A stretch of 6,094 bases of DNA from NCBI GenBank assembly GCA_045540915.1, contig JAZQID010000057.1:1-6094 (forward strand), read 5' to 3'. The stretch comes from RGIG2206 sp045540915 (GTDB lineage: Bacteria; Bacillota; Clostridia; Oscillospirales; Acutalibacteraceae). The position numbers and the translations under genes were made by a program. The notes beneath the pieces are model-generated. The model saw nothing but the letters and a program-made list of their open reading frames with translations. It made no database searches and was not told where the DNA came from. This document shows positions 1 to 5,419 of this stretch, piece by piece; the first letter of the stretch is position 1, and each line of letters begins with the position of its first letter.

Positions 1-1124
1 CTCCGACTTCCCCATACGACGATAGAGGGATGGTTGTAGTTCTGGATGATGAGTTCCTTCATCTGAGAAATAGTGTTCTCTCTGCCGGTGGGCATATGCT
101 TAGAGATGTAGGGGATCTCCGCCCAGATGACAAGTCCGCGCTCGTCGCACAGGTCATAGAAATACTGGTCGTGCTGATAATGGGCAAGACGAATGGTAGT
201 TGCACCCATCTCGCAGATGAGGTCGATGTCCTCCTCGTGATGCTCAGGCAGCAGGGCGTTACCAAGACCCCAGCGGTCCTGATGGCGCGATACGCCGCGC
301 AGAGGATATTCCTCGCCGTTGAGGATAAAGCCGTTTTCGGCGTCGATCTTGAAGGTGCGGCAACCGAAGCGGGAAGAAATGTTATCAATTACCTCGCCGT
401 TTTCGATAAGCTCGATGCGTGCGGTATAGAGGTAGGGGTCTTTCTTTCCGTGCCAGAGGTGGACCGAGGGGATACTTAGGGTGACCTGTGTATCGTTGAC
501 GGTGGTTTCGGCAACGATGTTGCCCTCTTTATCCTCGATAACGTAGTGCAGGTCCTGACCGATGGTTCCGTCGGTGACGTAGCACTCGATCTCGACCTCG
601 GCATCTGCGCCCTTGATCTCGGGGGTGATTTTCAGGCCGGGGCCGCCATAGTAGTCAAGGTCAAAGTGGGAACGGCTTACGCAGATAAGGTTTACGTCGC
701 GGTAAAGTCCGCCGTAGAAGGTGAAGTCGGCCATCTGCGGATAGACCGTCTCGTTGGCAGAGTTGTCGACCTTGATGACCAAAAGGTTTACCATTTCAAT
801 CGACTCGGTCAGTTCAACGCGCCAGGTAGAATAGCCGCCGTCGTGCTGAGCGAGCAGCTTGCCGTTAAGGTAGACCTCGGCAGAGGAGTTGGCTCCCTTT
901 ATCTCAAGGTAGTACCTGTCGGCAGTCGGCAGGTCGGACTTGTTGAGGCTTTTGGCATAGTAGGCGGTGCCGCGATAGTAATCATTGTCACCGGCCTGTC
1001 CGTCGATAGCGTTCCAGGAATGAGGCAGGTTGACAAAGTCCCACTTGCTCGACATCTCAGTAGGCAGAGCATCGGCGAGCTTTGTGAACGCCCATTTTTG
1101 ATTAAGGTTAAGAATTGTTCTCAT
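1..1124 (-). CDS. Glycoside hydrolase family 2 enzyme (beta-galactosidase/beta-glucuronidase type), N-terminal part
   Basis: This gene runs off the left edge; 374 codons are visible without a stop or frameshift. GH2 enzymes are retaining exo-glycosidases that remove terminal beta-linked sugars. Seen: a jelly-roll sugar-binding domain at about residues 1-150 (LPHSWN, DGQAGDNDYYRG, AEVYLNGK, FYGGLYRDV), an immunoglobulin-like domain at about 155-265 ending in FGCRTF, then the start of the TIM barrel with GVSRHQD (R280-D283), TIRLAHYQHD (R312, H315), WAEIP (E336) and NHPSIVVWG (W371). The acid/base Asn-Glu pair and the nucleophile lie beyond the edge. No signal peptide is visible, so it probably acts in the cytoplasm on imported substrate. 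The start at 1124 has an AGGAGGT site 6 bases upstream. It follows the transporter gene and is probably co-transcribed with it. The RHQD motif resembles beta-galactosidase-type members, while the uxuA/uxuB context suggests a beta-glucuronidase. Family is certain; specificity is open. Confidence 0.93.
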   Translation of the reverse strand, partial: MRTILNLNQKWAFTKLADALPTEMSSKWDFVNLPHSWNAIDGQAGDNDYYRGTAYYAKSLNKSDLPTADRYYLEIKGANSSAEVYLNGKLLAQHDGGYSTWRVELTESIEMVNLLVIKVDNSANETVYPQMADFTFYGGLYRDVNLICVSRSHFDLDYYGGPGLKITPEIKGADAEVEIECYVTDGTIGQDLHYVIEDKEGNIVAETTVNDTQVTLSIPSVHLWHGKKDPYLYTARIELIENGEVIDNISSRFGCRTFKIDAENGFILNGEEYPLRGVSRHQDRWGLGNALLPEHHEEDIDLICEMGATTIRLAHYQHDQYFYDLCDERGLVIWAEIPYISKHMPTGRENTISQMKELIIQNYNHPSIVVWGSR

Positions 1125-1130
1125 TGGTTT

Positions 1131-1137
1131 ACCTCCT
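1131..1137 (-). promoter_or_regulatory. Ribosome binding site of the GH2 gene
   Basis: On the minus strand this reads AGGAGGT, a perfect Shine-Dalgarno sequence, and it ends 6 bases before the ATG at 1124-1122. It fixes the start of the GH2 gene. Confidence 0.85.
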
Positions 1138-1158
1138 ATGGAATTGTTGCTGTTTTAA

Positions 1159-1196
1159 CCGTATCACCCCGCCGGAAAACCGACAGGGTGATACGG
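1159..1196 (-). other. Intergenic hairpin between transporter and GH2 genes
   Basis: A perfect 11-bp inverted repeat (CCGTATCACCC at 1159-1169, GGGTGATACGG at 1186-1196) is extended inward by one further pair and a 3-bp stem around a 4-base loop at 1176-1179. As minus-strand RNA the loop is UUUU. The hairpin starts 27 bases after the transporter stop codon and ends 34 bases before the GH2 start. No T-run follows it on either strand, so it does not look like a standard intrinsic terminator. A role as an mRNA-stabilising or processing element, or as a partial attenuator that sets different levels of the two proteins, is inference. Confidence 0.65.
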
Positions 1197-1222
1197 CAGT
1201 TACTTATTTAATTAGATTGCGC

Positions 1223-2794
1223 TTATTCGACAACAGGCTCTGCGGCATTTGCTGCACGACGCTCTGCCAGCTCGGTGTTCATAACATCCATCGTCTTCTT
1301 ATCGAGGTTGTAGATAAGGGCGATGCCGATGAACTGCAATACGGCGCTGAACAGATAAAGTCCAGCTACCAGCCAACACATATTATGTGAAGTGGCTGCA
1401 CTCTGTCCGATGGTGCCTAATTTGGCATCATAGCCGAGAACACCCATTATCAGCAGTACGATAGAGGGACCTACACCCTGAGCAAGTTTACGGAAGAAAG
1501 AGTGAAGCGCGTAGACTGTACCCTCCTCACGAGTGCCGAATTTCCATTCGTTGTAATCGATAGCATCGGCCATCAGAGCCCAGGACACGCAGGTGTAAAC
1601 ACCCATTCCTATACCAAAGATGGTAAGACCGGCCAGATAGAGAACCATAGACAAAGTCCTATTGGATACAAGCGGGAATATCAGCATAAACAGACCGCCC
1701 ACAAGGGACACAAGGGTACCTGCGACCGAGGCCTCTTTCTTGCCGTATTTATCAACGATCTTTTTGATGAAGGGGATAAATGCGATCATCGGAAGAAAAC
1801 CGATCATCTGTACAAGGCCGGAAAGACGAGCCATTCCGAAGTAGGTGGTGAACATAATGGTAACGGCGGTGGTAGCGGCATTCATGCCGAGGAACATACC
1901 CATTGCGGCAAGGGTAACACCGACAGCAGGACGGTTCTTCATAAAGTTGCCAAAAGCGCTGATAATATTGATCTTCTGAGACTCGTTAGTTTTGACACTG
2001 TTTTCGTCCGCACGGATGGTTATGTTCTTAAGCATAAAAATGAAGGCAACAAATCCTAAGACACCCATAATCAATGCTGTCCAGAAAACACGCTCGCCTA
2101 ACAGAATTTCGACCTGCTTACCGGTTTCAGGACTCAGAATAGCATCTCCGATTTCATATTCCTTACCTGTCAAGGGGTTTGTAAGGAACTGCGATTTATT
2201 GAATCCTTCGGGAATCTCAATTCTATTAAGGAAGTCGGTACTTCCGTCATAGTTTACCTTTTGCCAAATCAGCATCGGGAGAAGAACCGAGGGAAGAAGG
2301 TTTCCGATCATTGAACCGACAGAGCGCCAAGTGGACAATTGTGCCCTCTCGATGTTATCCTCGGTGACCAAGGAAAGCATTGAGCCGTAGGGAACGTTAG
2401 CGATGGTGTAGCAGGCATCCCAAAGAATATAGCCCACGATGAAGAGGATCGCCTTAATAACAGTAGAAGCATTCGGAAAGGGCAGGAAGACAGCCGCTCC
2501 CGCAACGAGCAGTCCGCAAGCTCCGATAAGTATGTAGGTCTTGAACTTGCCCATCTTGTACTTTCTGCGGTCGGCGTCGATCATTGAGCCGATCATCGGA
2601 TCGTTGATGGCGTCCCAGATCTGTACTATCAGCAACAAAGCTGACAGCAGTCCGGTCTCCATCATCATATAAACTAACCAGAAGGTCTGAACGGTGCCCT
2701 TCAGTGCAAAACTCATATTGCAGCCGAAGTCGCCGGCGGCATATGCGAGCTTATCGCGCATGCCAAAGGGGCGGGTTTTGCTGTTATTTTGCAT
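1223..2794 (-). CDS. GPH-family (MelB/UidB-like) glycoside:cation symporter, MFS fold
   Basis: This is an inner-membrane carrier of 523 residues with about 12 hydrophobic segments, predicted to import a glycoside with Na+ or H+. Family marks: WDAINDPMIGSMID near residues 60-72, where D61 and D65 correspond to the paired cation-site aspartates of MelB; a basic DRRKYKMGKFK loop at about 75-85; and DAIDYNEWKFGTREEG at about 410-425 followed by FFRKLAQGVG, the conserved loop of GPH carriers. Start choice: the frame is open to a TTG at 2821, but AGAGAGG at 2810-2804 lies 9 bases before the ATG at 2794, and the ATG at 2803 directly abuts that site. The protein is longer than the usual 450-470 residues, mainly because of a hydrophilic stretch of about 58 residues (178-235) between hydrophobic segments 5 and 6. 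It is the first gene of the minus-strand unit. By context the substrate is a glucuronide or uronic-acid oligosaccharide; a galactoside or xyloside is possible. Confidence 0.92.
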   Translation of the reverse strand: MQNNSKTRPFGMRDKLAYAAGDFGCNMSFALKGTVQTFWLVYMMMETGLLSALLLIVQIWDAINDPMIGSMIDADRRKYKMGKFKTYILIGACGLLVAGAAVFLPFPNASTVIKAILFIVGYILWDACYTIANVPYGSMLSLVTEDNIERAQLSTWRSVGSMIGNLLPSVLLPMLIWQKVNYDGSTDFLNRIEIPEGFNKSQFLTNPLTGKEYEIGDAILSPETGKQVEILLGERVFWTALIMGVLGFVAFIFMLKNITIRADENSVKTNESQKINIISAFGNFMKNRPAVGVTLAAMGMFLGMNAATTAVTIMFTTYFGMARLSGLVQMIGFLPMIAFIPFIKKIVDKYGKKEASVAGTLVSLVGGLFMLIFPLVSNRTLSMVLYLAGLTIFGIGMGVYTCVSWALMADAIDYNEWKFGTREEGTVYALHSFFRKLAQGVGPSIVLLIMGVLGYDAKLGTIGQSAATSHNMCWLVAGLYLFSAVLQFIGIALIYNLDKKTMDVMNTELAERRAANAAEPVVE

Positions 2795-2803
2795 TTCTAC
2801 CAT

Positions 2804-2810
2804 CCTCTCT
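2804..2810 (-). promoter_or_regulatory. Ribosome binding site deciding the transporter start
   Basis: The minus strand reads AGAGAGG, 9 bases before the ATG at 2794. This spacing favours 2794 over the in-frame ATG at 2803 (no spacing) and the TTG at 2821 (upstream of the site). Confidence 0.7.
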
Positions 2811-2843
2811 AAGTCCGACAAACAGACTTAATCTATTCTACCA

Positions 2844-2873
2844 ATTCTATGGTACATTTTCATTGTAATCCAA
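2844..2873 (-). promoter_or_regulatory. Candidate promoter for the transporter-GH2 unit
   Basis: On the minus strand TTGGAT (2873-2868) is followed after 18 bases by TAGAAT (2849-2844). Transcription would begin near 2837, leaving a leader of about 40 bases before the ATG at 2794. An alternative further upstream is TTGCTC (2936-2931), a 16-base gap, then TATAAC (2914-2909). Neither is strong enough to choose on sequence alone; the unit may need an activator. Confidence 0.35.
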
Positions 2874-2941
2874 TTGATACAATATGGTTAGCACGATTTT
2901 ACTGTTTTGTTATATTATTTTTATGTTAGAGAGCAAAAACC

Positions 2942-2980
2942 TGTTGATTATCCGTAAAAAGTGTACTATAATTATCAACA
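2942..2980. repeat. Inverted repeat framing the regulator promoter (candidate operator)
   Basis: TGTTGATTAT (2942-2951) and ATTATCAACA (2971-2980) are inverted copies matching at 9 of 10 positions, with a 19-base spacer. The left arm contains the whole -35 box of the regulator promoter and the right arm overlaps the last two bases of its -10 box. This placement would let a bound dimer block polymerase. The binding protein is not known. Confidence 0.5.
2944..2972 (+). promoter_or_regulatory. Promoter of the AraC-family regulator gene
   Basis: TTGATT (2944-2949), a 17-base spacer and a perfect TATAAT (2967-2972) form a near-consensus sigma-A-type promoter. Transcription would start near 2979, giving a leader of about 47 bases to the ATG at 3026. 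Confidence 0.7.
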
Positions 2981-3012
2981 ACGAGGACTTCAATTCACTT
3001 TTTTGACAAATT

Positions 3013-3019
3013 AAGGAAG
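3013..3019 (+). promoter_or_regulatory. Ribosome binding site deciding the regulator start
   Basis: AAGGAAG ends 6 bases before the ATG at 3026. The in-frame TTG at 3020 directly abuts the site and is therefore an unlikely start. Confidence 0.65.
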
Positions 3020-3025
3020 TTGTGT

Positions 3026-4252
3026 ATGTTTTACAGTCACGAGTTATATTTCCTTCAGCAAATGCTGACCAAATGTCATCTGCAAAGCCGCATCATCGAT
3101 CCCGCACAGCCGCTCGATGAGGGCTTGGATATGGGCCTGCGCAGGCTTTTCAGCCGCAACGATTATCCTGAGACCTTTTCGGATTTCTTCCCCACCGTAT
3201 CCGAAAACACCGTCTACCGACTGGCCGACGTTTTTATGTGCAGGTATGTGTTCCTTCGACTCCCCACACCTGAAAGCGAAAACATTCTCCTCATCGGCCC
3301 CTATATGAACGTTGACATTTCACAACAGCAAATACTTGAACAGTGCGAGAGGATGTCCATACCCCCGAAAATGTTCGAGCAGTTGAAGGCTTTTTATTCA
3401 TCCCTTCCCGTAATTCGTGAAGAAGGCTTCCTCTTTGCAATGGTCAACTCATTTGCCGAGTACCTATGGGGCGGTGCAGACAACTTTGAAAGCGTTGAAG
3501 TCAACCGAGAGGATACCGCGACCTTTGTCTCGCGCAATATTGACGACACCCGAAGTCCTAACTCCGTTATGCTCAACATCGCCGCACTTGAGCGACGCTA
3601 TGAATATGAGAACGAATTGATGTCGGCGGTGTCGCAGGGAAACATACATAGAGCCGAGCGAATAATTTCGGGCTTTTCTTCCCTTGCCTTTGAAAATCGC
3701 GTGCCCGACAGACTAAGAAATCTTAAGAACTATTGTATAGTACTAAATACATTATTAAGAAAGGCGGCTGAGAACGGAGGCGTGCATCCCGTTCAGCTTG
3801 ACAGTGTCTCATCCGACCTTGCAAAAAAGCTTGAGAACATCCATTCTCTTTCCGCTATTCCCGATTTCATGACCGACACGGTAAAGACCTACTGCAACCT
3901 CGTCAAGCGCCATTCAATCAAGAACTACTCCCCCATCGTTCAAAAGGCCATCATCCGCATACAAAACGATCTGACCTCCGACCTCAGCCTCAACACGATG
4001 GCCAAGATGTGCAACGTCAGTCCGAGCTATTTTTCAAGCCTTTTTAAGAAGGAAACGGGCAAGACCCTGACCAAGTACACCAACGACAAGCGCGTCGCAC
4101 TTGCAAAGCGTTTGCTCAAGACCACAAATCTGCAGGTCCAGACCATCGCTCAGCACTGCGGAATACTTGATCTGCACTACTTTTGCAGAATATTCAAGGC
4201 TTCAGTCGGGAAAACGCCAACAGAATACAAAAACAACCTGTCATTTGATTAA
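3026..4252 (+). CDS. AraC-family transcriptional regulator
   Basis: This is a DNA-binding regulator of 408 residues. The C-terminal ~100 residues form the paired helix-turn-helix domain of the AraC family: the first unit at about 320-341 (LSLNTMAKMCNVSPSYFSSLFK), then the linking KRVALAKRLL stretch, and the second unit at about 368-391, ending in YFCRIFKASVGKTPTEY, close to the family signature. The N-terminal ~300 residues are not a recognisable AraC arabinose-binding cupin. They contain an LLIGPY strand near residue 90 and a helical region at about 185-295, an arrangement I associate with many Clostridia regulators; the ligand is unknown. The gene sits between the minus-strand transporter-GH2 unit and the plus-strand uxuA-uxuB unit, so it probably controls one or both in response to a sugar acid or glycoside. 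Its stop codon lies inside a 22-bp tandem repeat that forms part of the uxuA promoter. No terminator separates it from uxuA, so some read-through is expected. Confidence 0.92.
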   Translation: MFYSHELYFLQQMLTKCHLQSRIIDPAQPLDEGLDMGLRRLFSRNDYPETFSDFFPTVSENTVYRLADVFMCRYVFLRLPTPESENILLIGPYMNVDISQQQILEQCERMSIPPKMFEQLKAFYSSLPVIREEGFLFAMVNSFAEYLWGGADNFESVEVNREDTATFVSRNIDDTRSPNSVMLNIAALERRYEYENELMSAVSQGNIHRAERIISGFSSLAFENRVPDRLRNLKNYCIVLNTLLRKAAENGGVHPVQLDSVSSDLAKKLENIHSLSAIPDFMTDTVKTYCNLVKRHSIKNYSPIVQKAIIRIQNDLTSDLSLNTMAKMCNVSPSYFSSLFKKETGKTLTKYTNDKRVALAKRLLKTTNLQVQTIAQHCGILDLHYFCRIFKASVGKTPTEYKNNLSFD

Positions 4253-4272
4253 AAACAACTTGTCATTTAATT
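4229..4272. repeat. 22-bp tandem direct repeat, candidate AraC-type operator
   Basis: Two back-to-back 22-base copies lie at 4229-4250 and 4251-4272 and share 20 of 22 bases. The differences are C4238/T4260 and G4247/A4269. Copy 1 encodes the last residues of the regulator and its stop codon begins at its final base; copy 2 is non-coding. Copy 2 carries TTGTCA, the -35 box of the uxuA promoter; copy 1 has CTGTCA one repeat upstream. AraC-family proteins typically bind direct repeats about two helical turns apart, overlapping the -35 box from upstream. That this is such a site is inference. Confidence 0.7.
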
Positions 4273-4288
4273 AAGATTGATTTATAAT
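4260..4288 (+). promoter_or_regulatory. Promoter of the uxuA-uxuB unit
   Basis: TTGTCA (4260-4265), a 17-base spacer and a perfect TATAAT (4283-4288) give a near-consensus promoter. Transcription would start near 4295, only about 17 bases before the ATG at 4312, so the message would begin just ahead of its ribosome binding site. The -35 box lies in the second copy of the tandem repeat. Confidence 0.7.
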
Positions 4289-4299
4289 AATCCACAAAA

Positions 4300-4303
4300 G
4301 GAG
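4300..4303 (+). promoter_or_regulatory. Ribosome binding site deciding the uxuA start
   Basis: GGAG within AAAAGGAGA lies 8 bases before the ATG at 4312. The in-frame TTG at 4306 is too close to be used. Confidence 0.75.
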
Positions 4304-4311
4304 ATTTGTTT

Positions 4312-5403
4312 ATGCCGATGAAAATGTGTTTCAGGTGGTACGGAGAGGGCAACGATAACATCAGCCTCTCTGACATCAAGCAGATACCGGGTGTTGACGG
4401 TATCGTTTGGGCGCTCCATCACAAGATGCCGGGCGAGATCTGGGAATTGGATGAGATCGCCGAGGTCAAGCGTCAACTTGACGAGTACGGCTTCAATATG
4501 GACGTGGTCGAGTCGGTCAACGTTCACGACGACATCAAGATCGGCCTGCCCACAAGGGATAAATACATCGAAAACTACAAGCAGTGCATACGCAACCTCT
4601 CCAAGTTCGGCGTAAAGGTCATCTGCTACAACTTTATGCCCATCTTCGACTGGACGAGAAGCGACCTCTTCCACCCCGTCGGTGACGGCTCGACCGCTCT
4701 TTTCTATGAGAAGAATATGATTCAGGATGACTACAATGCTATGGCTAAGTACATCCTTGATTTCACCGAGAAGTACAATATGTCCTTTCCCGGCTGGGAG
4801 CCCGAGCGTATGGCCAAGCTGGACGCCCTCTTCAAAGCCTACGAGGGTGTCGACCACGAAAAGCTGTGGGCCAACCTCGAGTACTTCCTCAAGGCCATTA
4901 TGCCGACCTGCCGCGAGTGCGACATAAAAATGGCGATACATATGGACGATCCCCCGTGGGACATCTTCGGACTTCCAAGGTTGATGGTCAACGAGGAGAA
5001 CATCGACAGATTTTTGAAGATGGTCGACGACGAGTACAACTGTCTTACCCTCTGCTCAGGCAGTCTTAACGCCAACCCCGACAACAATGTCGCCAACATC
5101 GTCAGGAAGCACTGCGACCGCATCGCCTTCGCGCACATCCGTAACATCAAGCACTTCGAAAACGGCGACTTTTCTGAAGCGAGCCACAGGGATTGCGACG
5201 GCGAAACGGGTATCCTCGAGATACTCAAGGCCTATCACGACTGCGGTTACGAGGGCTACATCCGTCCCGACCACGGCAGACACCTCTGGGACGAAAAGCC
5301 GGGCACCGTCCGCCCCGGTTACGGCCTCTATGACCGCGCACTCGGCATAATGTATATGCTCGGAGTGTGGGATTCGCTGGACAAGTTTGATGCTAACAAA
5401 TAA
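4312..5403 (+). CDS. uxuA: D-mannonate dehydratase
   Basis: UxuA (EC 4.2.1.8) dehydrates D-mannonate to 2-keto-3-deoxy-D-gluconate in the cytoplasm, the step after fructuronate reductase in glucuronate breakdown. The product is a full-length 363 residues, similar to the B. subtilis enzyme as I remember it. Shared stretches include FRWYGEGND near the N-terminus, IKQIPGVDGIVWALH, VVESVNVHDDIK, ENYKQCIRNLSKFGVKVICYNFMPIFDWTR, LFHPVGDGSTALF, MDDPPWDIFGLPR, AHIRNIK and YIRPDHGRH, ending with RPGYGLYDRALGIMYMLGVWD. The fold is a TIM barrel, and the probable divalent-metal ligands are all present: H210 (IHMDDPP), C248 (TLCSGS), H275 (FAHIRN) and D320 (RPDHGR), assigned from memory of solved homologues. 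The stop codon is followed after 16 bases by uxuB, so the two form an operon. A second ATG two codons in (4318) is possible but fits the ribosome binding site less well. The frame is intact. Confidence 0.97.
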   Translation: MPMKMCFRWYGEGNDNISLSDIKQIPGVDGIVWALHHKMPGEIWELDEIAEVKRQLDEYGFNMDVVESVNVHDDIKIGLPTRDKYIENYKQCIRNLSKFGVKVICYNFMPIFDWTRSDLFHPVGDGSTALFYEKNMIQDDYNAMAKYILDFTEKYNMSFPGWEPERMAKLDALFKAYEGVDHEKLWANLEYFLKAIMPTCRECDIKMAIHMDDPPWDIFGLPRLMVNEENIDRFLKMVDDEYNCLTLCSGSLNANPDNNVANIVRKHCDRIAFAHIRNIKHFENGDFSEASHRDCDGETGILEILKAYHDCGYEGYIRPDHGRHLWDEKPGTVRPGYGLYDRALGIMYMLGVWDSLDKFDANK

Positions 5404-5404
5404 T

Positions 5405-5412
5405 GGGAGGTG
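5405..5412 (+). promoter_or_regulatory. Ribosome binding site of uxuB
   Basis: GGGAGGTG in the 16-base gap after uxuA lies 7 bases before the ATG at 5420. The tight spacing supports translation from one uxuA-uxuB message. Confidence 0.8.
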
Positions 5413-5419
5413 CAAATCT

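Noticed and set aside
1..14. The catalytic-site stretch after NHPSIVVWG reads S-R-then S or R, not the familiar L-S-Asn-Glu, suggesting a dead or frameshifted enzyme.
   Set aside because: Only two bases of the next codon are visible. Some GH2 proteins, as I remember, have a WGxRxNE form with one extra residue, which fits these bases. The edge cuts the motif, so no defect can be claimed.
1159..1196. The hairpin as a rho-independent terminator.
   Set aside because: Neither strand has a run of T after the stem; on the minus strand it is followed by TTAAAACAG, and the T-run lies only in the loop.
546..1211. Open frame of 221 codons on the plus strand opposite the GH2 gene.
   Set aside because: It lies antisense to a clearly conserved coding region, has a low-complexity Val/Gly/Asp-rich product with no family features, and is a shadow of the real codon pattern.
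2822..3025. Small peptide gene, RNA gene or riboswitch in the divergent spacer.
   Set aside because: No ribosome-binding-site-supported small frame and no recognisable riboswitch core was seen; the spacer is explained by promoters and operator-like repeats.
3003..3030. TTGACA at 3003-3008 with TATGTT 16 bases further, a possible promoter.
   Set aside because: It would initiate inside the regulator's coding sequence, downstream of its start codon, while a better promoter exists at 2944-2972.
4282..4941. Open frame of 219 codons on the minus strand opposite uxuA.
   Set aside because: It is antisense to a highly conserved enzyme gene, lacks recognisable motifs and would cover the uxuA promoter; a shadow frame.
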